In this document: positions 7,497 to 15,895 of the stretch, one piece after another
How the letters are laid out: each line of letters opens with the position of its first letter
Numbering within the stretch: position 1 is the stretch's first letter
Assembly: GCA_029288195.1 (NCBI GenBank)
Contig: JARFPR010000362.1
Span: forward strand, 1 to 26,799
Reading direction: 5' to 3'
DNA length: 26,799 nucleotides
DNA from: Gammaproteobacteria bacterium
GTDB lineage: Bacteria; Pseudomonadota; Gammaproteobacteria; GCA-001735895
Position numbers and translations under genes: made by a program
The notes under the pieces: model-generated
Database searches by the model: none
The model's input: the letters and a program-made list of their open reading frames with translations, nothing else
What the model was told of the DNA's origin: nothing

Positions 7497-8759
7497 TTGT
7501 TTTCACGCCTGATTGCAGCCAGCCTTTTGCTCGCGGGCGTCGCCGCATCGCCTGCGGAGGCGATCGATTCCAAGCAAATCTACCAGCTCAACCAGGAGCG
7601 GGTATTCCAGGTGCGCGTGCTCAATCGTGAAACCGGCAAGAAATCCAGCATCGGATCAGGCTTTATCGTGGGCGATGGTAGCCAGGTCGCGACCAACTAC
7701 CACGTCGTCGGCCAGGTTATTCTGGAGCCCGAGCTGTTTTACATTTCTTACGTCGGCAAGGACGGACAGGAAGGCGAGTTAAAGTTGCTGGGTCTCGACG
7801 TTGCCCGCGACCTTGCCCTGCTTGGCGCCGACAAGCCCATTGGTGATGCCATCAAGATGAGTCCGCTGCCGCCACGCGGCGCACCGATCTACGCGATGGG
7901 TAATCCGCTGGACCTGGGATTGACCATTGCGGTTGGCACCAACGGCGGGATTTTAAACCAGACCGATGATAGTCGTATCCTGTTCTCGGGGAGTCTGAAC
8001 CCGGGCATGAGCGGCGGTCCAACCTTCAACGACCAGGGTGAAGTCATCGGCATCAACGTCGCCACCGCGCGCAATGACATCAGCTTTATCGTTCCGTCAA
8101 AATTTTTGAATGACTTGATTGAGCAGTCGAATGCCGATGCATTCAGTGCCGAAGAAGACCTCAAGCTCGAAGTTGCGCGGCAGGTGCTGGCTTACGAAAC
8201 CAGCTACATTGAGCAATTACTGGAAAGTGACTGGCCGAAACTCGACCTGCGCCAGTTCAACTTACCCGGCATCATCTCGCCAACCGTGCGTTGCTGGGAC
8301 AATAGCGCCAAACTCAGCACCATTGTGCGCTACAAACGTTACCAGATTCGTTGCGCCAACAAGAACCACGTCTATCTCGATGAAGACAACAAGTTCGTTG
8401 GTGAACTGACCTACGAGTATTTCTGGCTGGAATCGGAAGATCTCAACGCGATCCAGTTTTATAACCTCTACGAAAATCTGAACAAGGATCAAATCGACTC
8501 GAAAATCGATCGCGACATCGTCAGTAATTTCAATTGCCGGACCTGGTTTGTCGAGGTCTCCGCGCAGGAGCTTAAGGGCAACCTGTGTCGAAGAGAGTAC
8601 GTCGAATACAAGGGCATGAGTGATGTCCTTTTTACGGCGGCACTAATGGGTCATAAAAACCAGGGGTTTTTCATTACCCTGATCATGACGGGCGTTGATT
8701 ACTCGTCAACTCTGCCGTTGATTCAAAAATTCCTGGAGCAATCCGAATGGAAGCCCTGA
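7497..8759 (+). CDS. Secreted trypsin-like serine protease with novel C-terminal region
   Basis: A 420-residue protein with a Sec signal peptide (hydrophobic LIAASLLLAGVAA; likely cleavage after SPAEA, residue 22), so it is periplasmic or exported. Residues about 30-205 form a trypsin-like domain of the HtrA/S1C type. The triad is intact: His69 in TNYHVVG, Asp105 in ARDLALLG, Ser172 in NPGMSGGP; the usual AMGNPLDLG stretch is present. No PDZ domain is recognisable. Residues about 210-420 are unrecognised and contain several cysteines (for example VRCWDN, QIRCANK, FNCRTW, NLCRREY) that could form disulfides. The start is a TTG immediately after the metG stop; it is the only start that leaves the signal peptide whole. 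The 3' end overlaps the FHA gene by 13 bases, implying translational coupling. Confidence 0.85.
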   Translation: MFSRLIAASLLLAGVAASPAEAIDSKQIYQLNQERVFQVRVLNRETGKKSSIGSGFIVGDGSQVATNYHVVGQVILEPELFYISYVGKDGQEGELKLLGLDVARDLALLGADKPIGDAIKMSPLPPRGAPIYAMGNPLDLGLTIAVGTNGGILNQTDDSRILFSGSLNPGMSGGPTFNDQGEVIGINVATARNDISFIVPSKFLNDLIEQSNADAFSAEEDLKLEVARQVLAYETSYIEQLLESDWPKLDLRQFNLPGIISPTVRCWDNSAKLSTIVRYKRYQIRCANKNHVYLDEDNKFVGELTYEYFWLESEDLNAIQFYNLYENLNKDQIDSKIDRDIVSNFNCRTWFVEVSAQELKGNLCRREYVEYKGMSDVLFTAALMGHKNQGFFITLIMTGVDYSSTLPLIQKFLEQSEWKP

Positions 8760-9703
8760 TACTCGAAATCAACACCCGGGGATTGCATCGATATGAACAA
8801 ATCGACGCCGAGGTAACCACGATCGGGCGTGCCCTGGATAACGATATCATTCTTTCCGATCCAACCGTTGCACCCCATCACCTTAAAATAATACGCTATG
8901 GCGAGGACTCGCTTGAGCTGGTCAACCTGACCGAGGTAAACCCGACCCGCATCGACAACCGGCGGGTAGATTCACTGGTCACCGAAAAGTTACCGTTAAA
9001 TCTTGAAATCGGTCGTATCCAGGCACAACTGCTGCCGCGCAATCATGCAGTTTCCGCGACCCGCCCCCTGGCCGGCAAGGGTAAAAGCAATCACCTGTTC
9101 GGGCATGCCTACTGGGCGGTCATACTTGTCCTGGTTTGCCTGTTTGTTGGCGGCCTCGAGTTTTTTCTCAATTCCTACACCAGTTTCAAATGGAGCGAAT
9201 TGTTCAAGCACATGCTGCGAGAAAGCGTCTTGACGATTGGTGTTTTCGTGCTCGCGTTATCGATACTCGAACGCCTGCTGGTCAATCGATGGGAAATCAG
9301 GCAACTGGTCACCTCGGTATGCCTGGTTTACCTGCTTTATTACTTCGCGTCGATTTTTACCTACCAACTGAGCTACCTGTTCACCGCGAACTGGCCGGCC
9401 ACGCTGTTTCGGTTTGGCTGGTACCTGCTGATCATCCCTGGCGCAGTCGCACTGTACCTGGTCCATATTTCGCACTTAAAAAGGAACCGCAGCATTCTGC
9501 TGGCCATGCTGATTGCAAGTCCCATCGCGGTACCCTCGATCCTGCAAAGCCCTGAGATGAGGGCCATGCTGGACGATTTCAGTTCGTCTGCGAGATACCA
9601 GAACAGCCTCAGTTCGCTAAACTGGCACCTGAAAAAAACAGTAACCATTGAAAGCTTCATCGAGCAGGCCAAAGATCTAGAAGCAGGCGAGTTCGCCGAC
9701 TAA
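8747..9703 (+). CDS. FHA domain membrane protein
   Basis: A 318-residue protein with an N-terminal forkhead-associated (phosphothreonine-binding) domain at residues about 1-95. It shows the FHA landmarks: Gly27-Arg28 in TIGRALDNDIIL, Ser37, the His44-His45 pair in VAPHHLKI, and an Asn in ELVNLTEVNPT. A short linker leads to five predicted membrane helices, at about 122-141, 160-178, 188-206, 220-241 and 249-266, then a soluble tail. The FHA domain is most likely cytoplasmic, on the opposite side of the membrane from the protease encoded just upstream. The ATG lies inside the last codons of the protease gene. No Ser/Thr kinase or phosphatase is in the window, so its phospho-partner is unknown. 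Confidence 0.8.
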   Translation: MEALILEINTRGLHRYEQIDAEVTTIGRALDNDIILSDPTVAPHHLKIIRYGEDSLELVNLTEVNPTRIDNRRVDSLVTEKLPLNLEIGRIQAQLLPRNHAVSATRPLAGKGKSNHLFGHAYWAVILVLVCLFVGGLEFFLNSYTSFKWSELFKHMLRESVLTIGVFVLALSILERLLVNRWEIRQLVTSVCLVYLLYYFASIFTYQLSYLFTANWPATLFRFGWYLLIIPGAVALYLVHISHLKRNRSILLAMLIASPIAVPSILQSPEMRAMLDDFSSSARYQNSLSSLNWHLKKTVTIESFIEQAKDLEAGEFAD

Positions 9704-9768
9704 GCAGGCATTGGTGAATTTAATAAAGACCCCGGGCAATTTCGGTATTTTTCGCAAGTTCCAGGCCT

Positions 9769-9780
9769 TATAATTCAACG
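9769..9780 (+). promoter_or_regulatory. Consensus -10 box abutting rnfA; possible leaderless promoter
   Basis: A perfect TATAAT lies at 9769-9774. The expected transcription start, seven bases after its last base, is 9781, which is the A of the rnfA ATG. No Shine-Dalgarno sequence precedes that ATG. The -35 position (around 9746-9751, TATTTT) matches the sigma-70 consensus poorly, so the box could be coincidental. Confidence 0.35.
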
Positions 9781-10362
9781 ATGTCAGAATACCTGTTACT
9801 TTTAATCGGCACGGTGTTTGTCAACAACATCGTGCTGGTCAAGTTCCTCGGACTTTGTCCGTTTATGGGTGTCTCCCGCAAAGTGGAGACCGCCATCGGT
9901 ATGAGCGCGGCAACAACTTTCGTACTGACCCTGTCGGCAATACTGAGTTACCTGATTAATAACTGGATCCTGTCTCCGCTGGATCTGGAGTACCTGCGCA
10001 CTATCGCCTTTATTATCGCAATTGCCGCCGTCGTCAATTTCACCGAAATGGTGGTGCACAAAACCAGCCCGCTGCTTTACAACGTGCTGGGTATTTTTTT
10101 ACCGCTGATCACCACCAACTGTGCGGTGCTGGGCGTAGCGCTGATTAATGTCCAGGAACAGAATAGTTTTCTCGAATCGGTGGTCTATGGTTTCGGAGCT
10201 GCGCTCGGCTTCTCGTTGGTTCTAATCCTGTTCGCGGCCATGCGCGAACGCATCAATGTTGCCGATGTGCCAGCGCCATTCAAGGGTTCGGCGATCGGCC
10301 TGGTTACCGCGGGGCTGATGTCGCTGGCCTTCATGGGGCTCGGCGGCCTGGTCAAGGTCTAA
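9781..10362 (+). CDS. rnfA: Rnf (Rsx) electron transport complex subunit A
   Basis: An integral membrane subunit (193 residues, about six helices) of the Rnf complex. Rnf couples electron flow between ferredoxin and NAD(H) to an ion gradient, and in E. coli the homologous Rsx complex helps reduce the SoxR [2Fe-2S] sensor. The N-terminus, YLLLLIGTVFVNNIVLVKFL then GLCPFMGVS, and the internal ITTNCAVLGVAL are strongly conserved; the NxxLxxxLGxCP-type segment is shared with RnfE, its pseudo-symmetric partner. The paired cysteines in GLCPF and TNCAV are those implicated in a membrane-embedded Fe-S centre between RnfA and RnfE. It is the first gene of rnfABCDGE, three bases before rnfB. Confidence 0.97.
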   Translation: MSEYLLLLIGTVFVNNIVLVKFLGLCPFMGVSRKVETAIGMSAATTFVLTLSAILSYLINNWILSPLDLEYLRTIAFIIAIAAVVNFTEMVVHKTSPLLYNVLGIFLPLITTNCAVLGVALINVQEQNSFLESVVYGFGAALGFSLVLILFAAMRERINVADVPAPFKGSAIGLVTAGLMSLAFMGLGGLVKV

Positions 10363-10365
10363 ACG

Positions 10366-10926
10366 GTGCTTGTCGCAATTTTTACCATCAGCCTGATGGC
10401 TGGAATATTCGGCCTGGTACTCGGCTACGCGGCGATACGCTTCAAGGTTGAAGGCAATCCGGTTGTCGATCAAATCGACGCACTGCTGCCGCAGACTCAA
10501 TGTGGACAATGCACCTACGCGGGTTGCCGACCCTATGCCGAGGCCATTGCAAACGGTGATGCACCGATCAATCAATGCCCTCCGGGTGGGCAGGCGACAA
10601 TCGTTGCTCTTGCCACCCTGCTCGATACCGAGGTACTCGATCTCAACGCCGAGCATGGTGAACATCTTGAGGTTCCGCTACTGGCGGTGATTGATGAGCA
10701 AACCTGTATTGGTTGCACGCTCTGCATCCAGGCCTGCCCGGTCGACGCCATCCTCGGCGCAGCCAAGCAAATGCACACGGTGATTGCCGAAGAGTGTACG
10801 GGCTGCAAACTCTGCCTGCCCCCCTGCCCGGTCGATTGCATCGACATGGTTCCGACCGAGCAAACCATTGACGACTGGAAATGGTCGGCGCCGCTGGCTC
10901 AGCAGGATTGGGTGCAAAATGCCTGA
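10366..10926 (+). CDS. rnfB: Rnf (Rsx) electron transport complex subunit B (polyferredoxin)
   Basis: An iron-sulfur subunit (186 residues) that carries electrons into the Rnf membrane core. An N-terminal membrane anchor (about 1-24) is followed by a four-cysteine [4Fe-4S] domain, Cys46, Cys49, Cys54 (CGQCTYAGC) and Cys71 (CPPGG). A 2x[4Fe-4S] ferredoxin domain follows with Cys114/117/120/124 and Cys144/147/150/154. The start is GTG at 10366, giving the standard short anchor. The gene overlaps rnfC by 8 bases. All clusters look complete. Confidence 0.97.
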   Translation: MLVAIFTISLMAGIFGLVLGYAAIRFKVEGNPVVDQIDALLPQTQCGQCTYAGCRPYAEAIANGDAPINQCPPGGQATIVALATLLDTEVLDLNAEHGEHLEVPLLAVIDEQTCIGCTLCIQACPVDAILGAAKQMHTVIAEECTGCKLCLPPCPVDCIDMVPTEQTIDDWKWSAPLAQQDWVQNA

Positions 10927-12472
10927 ATTACATCACTTTCATGGCGGCCTGGTACTCGACGGTCACAAAACCGAATCGCTTGCTCGCGGGTTGCAACAGG
11001 CGAGTCTTACCGAGCGTTTGTTCCTGCCGTTGAGACAACACATCGGCGACCACAACAAGCCCAGGGTCGAGATCGGTGATCGCGTGTTGAAGGGCCAGGT
11101 AATCGCCTCGGATTCCGCGCTGATTTGCGCCGCAGTACACGCACCGACCTCGGGTACGATCAGCGCAATCGAAGACTATCCGGTGGCGCACCCGTCGGGG
11201 AAAATGGATACCTGCATCATCATCGAAGTCGATGGCGATGACAAAGCCGTCGAGCCAATCCCGGTCGACCTCGATAACCTGAACCCGGACGAGATGATTG
11301 AACTGATTTGCCGTGCCGGCATCGTCGGGCTCGGCGGTGCCGTTTTCCCGACCTCGCCAAAGCTGTCGCGCGGCAAAGCGCAGGGGATAGACACGTTGAT
11401 CATCAATGGGGTCGAGTGCGAACCCTATATTACCTGCGACGATATTCTGATGCGCTTCAACGCGGCCGAAGTGATTAGTGGCAGCGGCTACCTGCAGCGA
11501 ATCCTGGCACCACGAACCACCTATATCGCGATTGAAGATAACAAGCCGGAAGCCATTGCTGCCATGGCGAAAGCGTTGGCCGAGCATCCTCTAGCAGGCA
11601 CCGAAATAGTGTCGATCCCGACGATTTATCCTTCGGGTGGCGAGAAACAACTGGTCCAGATTTTGACCGGAAAAGAGGTGCCACATGGCCAGTTGGCGCT
11701 TGATATAGGCGTTTTCTGCCAGAATGTCGGTACCTGCGCGGCGATCACGCATGCACTCGAAAAAGACGAACCCCTGATCTCACGCGTGGTCACAATTAGC
11801 GGTGACAATATCGCGCAACCCGGCAACTGGGAAGTTCGACTGGGGACACCCATCAGCCACCTGATCGAACTCGCCGGAGGCTATCGATACGGCGCCAGTG
11901 GACAGCTGGTCATGGGCGGATCGATGATGGGATTCGCGCTTTCCGGCAGCAAGGTGCCAATTGTTAAGGCAACCAACTGCATAATGGTGATGCGCGAGGA
12001 GACCATACCAAAATCGCCGGGCTACCACGATGAATGTATCCGCTGCGGTAAATGTACCGAGGTTTGCCCAGCACAATTGTTACCCCAACAACTTTATTGG
12101 CATGCGCGTGCCGGGGCCTACGAACGTACCCAGGAATTCCACCTGTTTGACTGTATCGAGTGTGGTTGCTGTTCGACAGTGTGCCCGAGCAGAATCCCGC
12201 TGGTGCAATACTATCGTGCCGCTAAAAGCGAAATTCGCGCGGCGCAAAAGGCTCAATTCAAATCCGATCGCGCGCGTCTTAGATTCGAGTTTCGCGAAAA
12301 GCGCCTGCAATTGAAAAAACAACAGGATGAAGAACGTCGACGGCTGAAACGCGAGGCCCTGCAGAAGAAAAAAGCGGGGGCCGGCAACGGAAAATCCATC
12401 GAAGATCCAGTTCAGGCCGCACTGGACAGGGTCAAGGCGCGCAAGAAAAACGCTCAGGAAGACTCGCAGTGA
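10919..12472 (+). CDS. rnfC: Rnf (Rsx) electron transport complex subunit C
   Basis: A peripheral, NADH-dehydrogenase-like subunit (517 residues), related to the NuoF fold. It has GIVGLGGAVFPTSPKL, INGVECEPYITCDD, YPSGGEKQL (flavin/NAD region), and two [4Fe-4S] motifs, Cys373/376/379/383 and Cys412/415/418/422. The C-terminal tail (about residues 440-517) is highly charged and rich in Lys, Arg, Glu and Gln, probably a helical coiled extension; it is shorter than the long repeat-rich tail of E. coli RsxC. I start it at the ATG 10919 (MPELHHFHGG) because this aligns with the RnfC N-terminus; the frame remains open upstream within rnfB. It overlaps rnfD by four bases (GTGA). Confidence 0.96.
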   Translation: MPELHHFHGGLVLDGHKTESLARGLQQASLTERLFLPLRQHIGDHNKPRVEIGDRVLKGQVIASDSALICAAVHAPTSGTISAIEDYPVAHPSGKMDTCIIIEVDGDDKAVEPIPVDLDNLNPDEMIELICRAGIVGLGGAVFPTSPKLSRGKAQGIDTLIINGVECEPYITCDDILMRFNAAEVISGSGYLQRILAPRTTYIAIEDNKPEAIAAMAKALAEHPLAGTEIVSIPTIYPSGGEKQLVQILTGKEVPHGQLALDIGVFCQNVGTCAAITHALEKDEPLISRVVTISGDNIAQPGNWEVRLGTPISHLIELAGGYRYGASGQLVMGGSMMGFALSGSKVPIVKATNCIMVMREETIPKSPGYHDECIRCGKCTEVCPAQLLPQQLYWHARAGAYERTQEFHLFDCIECGCCSTVCPSRIPLVQYYRAAKSEIRAAQKAQFKSDRARLRFEFREKRLQLKKQQDEERRRLKREALQKKKAGAGNGKSIEDPVQAALDRVKARKKNAQEDSQ

Positions 12473-13491
12473 CCAGCGTCATTGTCTCATCACCATACGT
12501 TGCCCAGGGCAGTACGCTGAAACGCCTGATGATCCAGGTCATCATCGCACTGCTGCCTGGCACAATCGCATATGCCTGGTATTTCGGGCCCGGTGTCATC
12601 ATTAATATTTGCCTCGCGGTGCTGTTAGCGTTGGCGTTCGAGGCAGGCATCCTGAAATTACGCGCTAAACCCGTAATGCCACACCTGACCGATTTCAGCG
12701 CGGTGGTGGCGGCCTGGTTGTTCGCCTTATGTTTGCCGATGCACATTCCCTGGTGGCTGGTACTGGTTGGTATCGGCTTTACCATGGTGGCCGGGAAACA
12801 TTTGTACGGTGGACTCGGGTTCAACCCTTTCAACCCGGCCATGGTGGGTTACGTGGTCCTGTTAATTTCCTTTCCACGGGAAATGACAACCTGGTATTTA
12901 CCGAACTCGGTCAGTGGTGAAACCCTGAGTCTAAAGGAGGCACTGGCTTACACTTTCGGCGGTGCCGATATTCAGCAGTGGGATGCGCTGAGTTCGGCAA
13001 CCCCGCTGGACCAGGTCAAAACCGCAGTTGCGCAGGGCATCACGGTCGCCGAGATTCGACTGTCACCGGTATTCGGGGAATATGCTGGCAAGGGCTGGGA
13101 ATGGATAGCCTTCTGGTGGTTCATCGGTGGATTGTGGCTGCTGGCGACGCGGACAATCCGTTGGCATATTCCGGTTGCATTGCTCGCTGCCGTAATCGCA
13201 ATGTCACTGCTGTTTTACCTGATTAACCCTGAAACCTACACTTCACCCCTGTTTCACCTGCTTTCGGGTGCAGTCGTAATCGGTGCCTTTTTCATAGCTA
13301 CCGATCCGGTTACCGCGGCCACCACCGATACTGGTCGGATTTACTATGGCCTGCTGATTGGCTGCCTGATTTATGTCATCCGTGTCTGGGGCGGCTATCC
13401 CGACGGCATCGCCTTTGCCGTGTTGCTGGCGAACATGTGTGTACCGCTGATCGACTATTACACGCAGCCACGGGTATATGGCGAAAAATGA
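12469..13491 (+). CDS. rnfD: Rnf (Rsx) electron transport complex subunit D
   Basis: A polytopic membrane subunit (340 residues), homologous to NqrB, which carries covalently bound FMN through a phosphodiester to threonine. The flavinylation motif is present as SSATPLD with Thr178 as expected acceptor. Other family stretches are GGLGFNPFNPAMVGYVVLL and GAFFIATDPVTAATT. The start is GTG in a GTGA overlap with the rnfC stop. It ends in an ATGA overlap with rnfG. Modification would require an ApbE flavin transferase encoded elsewhere, since none is in the window. Confidence 0.96.
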   Translation: MTSVIVSSPYVAQGSTLKRLMIQVIIALLPGTIAYAWYFGPGVIINICLAVLLALAFEAGILKLRAKPVMPHLTDFSAVVAAWLFALCLPMHIPWWLVLVGIGFTMVAGKHLYGGLGFNPFNPAMVGYVVLLISFPREMTTWYLPNSVSGETLSLKEALAYTFGGADIQQWDALSSATPLDQVKTAVAQGITVAEIRLSPVFGEYAGKGWEWIAFWWFIGGLWLLATRTIRWHIPVALLAAVIAMSLLFYLINPETYTSPLFHLLSGAVVIGAFFIATDPVTAATTDTGRIYYGLLIGCLIYVIRVWGGYPDGIAFAVLLANMCVPLIDYYTQPRVYGEK

Positions 13492-14111
13492 TCACGATCA
13501 GCCGGCGGCAGATTCTTATTTCGGGGATATTTCTGTGGCTATTCGCTGTTGCCGGCACAACCCTGGTCACGCTCACGGAGTACAGCTCCCGCGAAGCAAT
13601 TATCGAAAACGAACGCCAGCTATTGTTGCGTAATCTTTACGCGCTGTTACCCAGGGACAAGCTCGATAACGACATTGCGGAGGATATACTGGAACTGCCG
13701 GCCTCCCCCCTGCTCGGCACTGATACGGCCTCAATCGTCTACCGCGCCCGCCTTGCTGGAGAGCCTGTCGCGGCAATATTCAACAGCATCGCGCCCAATG
13801 GTTACAGCGGCAAGATTCATTTACTGGTCGGAGTCTACGACACCGGCAAGCTGGCGGGTGTACGCGTGGTCAAACATGCCGAAACCCCCGGACTGGGTGA
13901 GGCCGTCGAGATCAGGAAGTCACCCTGGATTAAAAGTTTTGATGGTAAATCGCTCACCAACCCGGGACCGTCCGGCTGGCAGGTAAAACGTGACGGCGGT
14001 GAGTTCGACCAGTTTACCGGCGCCACCATCACACCGCGGGCGGTGGTTTCAGCGGTGCGCAACACGCTGCTGTACTATCAACAAAACGTTGATATGATTT
14101 TTAAACAATGA
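13488..14111 (+). CDS. rnfG: Rnf (Rsx) electron transport complex subunit G
   Basis: A subunit of 207 residues with one N-terminal membrane helix (about 8-28) and a periplasmic FMN-binding domain homologous to NqrC. The flavinylation motif TGAT is at residues 177-180, with Thr180 as the expected FMN-linked residue; the preceding HAETPGLGEAV is also typical. The ATG at 13488 overlaps the rnfD stop (ATGA) and gives the usual short cytoplasmic lead; an in-frame start further upstream would add 17 residues inside rnfD. It ends in an ATGA overlap with rnfE. Confidence 0.96.
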   Translation: MITISRRQILISGIFLWLFAVAGTTLVTLTEYSSREAIIENERQLLLRNLYALLPRDKLDNDIAEDILELPASPLLGTDTASIVYRARLAGEPVAAIFNSIAPNGYSGKIHLLVGVYDTGKLAGVRVVKHAETPGLGEAVEIRKSPWIKSFDGKSLTNPGPSGWQVKRDGGEFDQFTGATITPRAVVSAVRNTLLYYQQNVDMIFKQ

Positions 14112-14782
14112 CGACTTCTCGCGAAATTAGCCGTGACGGACTCTGGGGCAACAATGTTGCGTTGGTGCAGTTACTGGGACTTTGCCCGTTGCTCGCGGTA
14201 ACCAGTACCGTTGTCAACGGCATAGGTCTCGGCATCGCCACGCTGATCACGCTGGTGCTTTCTAACACGATCGTTTCATTGATCCGTGGCTTTGTGCGCA
14301 AGGAAGTCCGGCTACCGGTATTTGTTCTGATCATCGCCTCCGTGGTGACAATAATCGAACTATCGATGCAGGCCCTGTTTTATGATCTTTACCTGGTGCT
14401 CGGTATTTTCATTCCGCTTATCGTCACCAACTGTGCAATCATCGGCCGCGCCGAGGGTTTCGCTTCCCGCAACCCGGTCGGACCTGCCGCGCTCGATGGA
14501 CTGATGATGGGGCTTGGTTTCCTTGTAGTTTTGGCACTGCTCGGTGCGCTGCGCGAGATTATCGGCTTCGGCACGCTGTTCGCCAACGCAGAACTGATGT
14601 TCGGTGACGGTGCACAAACGCTGACCATCGAGTTCAACAAGGACTACCCCGGATTCCTGCTCGCGGTATTGCCGCCGGGCGCCTTCTTCGGCCTGGCGGT
14701 CCTGATAGTTGCCAAGAACTGGCTCGATCTGCGGCCCCGGGAAAAACAGGAGATTATCGAACCGGCGCCCGAGACAGCATGA
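14108..14782 (+). CDS. rnfE: Rnf (Rsx) electron transport complex subunit E
   Basis: An integral membrane subunit of 224 residues with about six helices, the structural partner of RnfA. The early segment NNVALVQLLGLCPLLAVT and the later IVTNCAIIGRAEGFASRNP are strongly conserved and contain the paired cysteines of the membrane Fe-S site. It starts in the ATGA overlap with rnfG and ends in another with nth, so rnfC through nth form one translationally coupled string. Confidence 0.96.
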   Translation: MTTSREISRDGLWGNNVALVQLLGLCPLLAVTSTVVNGIGLGIATLITLVLSNTIVSLIRGFVRKEVRLPVFVLIIASVVTIIELSMQALFYDLYLVLGIFIPLIVTNCAIIGRAEGFASRNPVGPAALDGLMMGLGFLVVLALLGALREIIGFGTLFANAELMFGDGAQTLTIEFNKDYPGFLLAVLPPGAFFGLAVLIVAKNWLDLRPREKQEIIEPAPETA

Positions 14783-15414
14783 ACCCGCAAAAGCGATATG
14801 AAATCTTTAGTCGTCTGCGCGATCATATCAAGGCGCCGCGCTCGGAACTCGAATACCGTTCAAATTTCGAGCTGTTGATTGCGGTACTGCTCTCGGCACA
14901 GGCGACCGACGTCAGCGTCAACAAGGCCACCATGAAACTCTACCCGGTGGCGAATACCCCGGAAAAAATGCTGGCGCTGGGTGAAGCCGGGATCAGGCAA
15001 TACATCAAGACCATCGGGTTATTCAATACCAAGGCCAAGAACATCATTGCTACCTGCCAGATCCTGATCGAGCAATATGGTTCACAGGTGCCCGAGGATC
15101 GGGCCGCGCTGGAAAAGTTACCCGGAGTCGGACGTAAAACTGCCAACGTGGTGTTAAACGTCGCTTTTGGTCACCCCACGATCGCGGTCGATACGCATAT
15201 CTTCCGAGTCTCCAACCGCACCGGTATCGCACCTGGTAAAGACGTACTCGTGGTGGAAAAGAAACTGCTTAAATTTGTACCCGACGAGTTCAAACTCGAC
15301 GCACACCACTGGCTGATCCTGCATGGGCGCTATACCTGTATTGCTCGCAAACCGCGATGCGGCAGTTGCGTCATCGAAGACCTTTGCGAATTCAAGCAGA
15401 AGAACATCGAGTAA
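14779..15414 (+). CDS. nth: Endonuclease III (DNA glycosylase/AP lyase)
   Basis: A base-excision repair enzyme that removes oxidised pyrimidines and cleaves the abasic site. The 211-residue protein keeps E. coli numbering closely. It has the helix-hairpin-helix LPGVGRKTA with catalytic Lys120, Asp138 in VDTH, and a [4Fe-4S] cluster from Cys187, Cys194, Cys197 and Cys203 (C-x6-C-x2-C-x5-C). The start ATG overlaps the rnfE stop. The rnf-nth linkage matches rsx-nth in E. coli and suggests shared expression with redox functions. Confidence 0.98.
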   Translation: MNPQKRYEIFSRLRDHIKAPRSELEYRSNFELLIAVLLSAQATDVSVNKATMKLYPVANTPEKMLALGEAGIRQYIKTIGLFNTKAKNIIATCQILIEQYGSQVPEDRAALEKLPGVGRKTANVVLNVAFGHPTIAVDTHIFRVSNRTGIAPGKDVLVVEKKLLKFVPDEFKLDAHHWLILHGRYTCIARKPRCGSCVIEDLCEFKQKNIE

Positions 15415-15415
15415 T

Positions 15416-15832
15416 ATGTTTCAGTCACGTGATCAAGTGCGCCAGGTTTACCTGGACGTGTGGCAAAAAATGCAGCAGAAACTGGTGCTTGAGCCGATGG
15501 AAGCCTTGATCGCCGACGTTATCGAGGACCACCCCGAGTACCACTCGCTGCTTGAAATCGATAGTGAAATCAAGCAACAGGACTTTACCCCTGACCAGGG
15601 TCAGACCAATCCCTTTCTGCACATGGGAATGCATATCGCATTGCGCGAACAGGCTGGCACGGATCGACCCCCGGGTATCAAGGTCGTCTATCAAAAACTG
15701 CTTTCAGTTAAAGGTCAGCATGAAGCCGAGCACGCCATGATGGAGTGTCTTGGGCAGGCACTTTGGAACGCCCAGCGCAATAACCAGGCACCCGACGAGG
15801 CTGGCTATCTCGACTGTTTGCAAAAGCTGTAA
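15416..15832 (+). CDS. DUF1841 family protein
   Basis: A soluble protein of 138 residues matching DUF1841, a family of unknown function found mainly in beta- and gammaproteobacteria. Recognisable parts are the N-terminal SRDQVRQVYLDVWQKMQQ, the central NPFLHMGMHIALREQ, and a His-containing C-terminal stretch QHEAEHAMMECLGQALW. The alternating His, Glu and Met in the last two segments could bind a metal, which is only a guess. It starts at the ATG at 15416, two bases after the nth stop, so it is probably the last gene of the rnf-nth operon. An in-frame start at 15323 lies inside nth and adds residues without family character. Confidence 0.88.
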   Translation: MFQSRDQVRQVYLDVWQKMQQKLVLEPMEALIADVIEDHPEYHSLLEIDSEIKQQDFTPDQGQTNPFLHMGMHIALREQAGTDRPPGIKVVYQKLLSVKGQHEAEHAMMECLGQALWNAQRNNQAPDEAGYLDCLQKL

Positions 15833-15895
15833 AACCAGATTTACCTGACGCTTATTCGACTATAAGCTAGCGCCCTGACAAGCTGGACTAAAAGC

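Noticed and set aside
7497..8759. DegP/HtrA orthologue
   Set aside because: The protease domain is HtrA-like but no PDZ domain is visible and the C-terminal half is unlike DegP, DegQ or DegS.
10928..11587. 219-residue minus-strand open frame opposite rnfC
   Set aside because: It lies wholly antisense to a highly conserved gene, has no family resemblance and is explained by the codon bias of rnfC.
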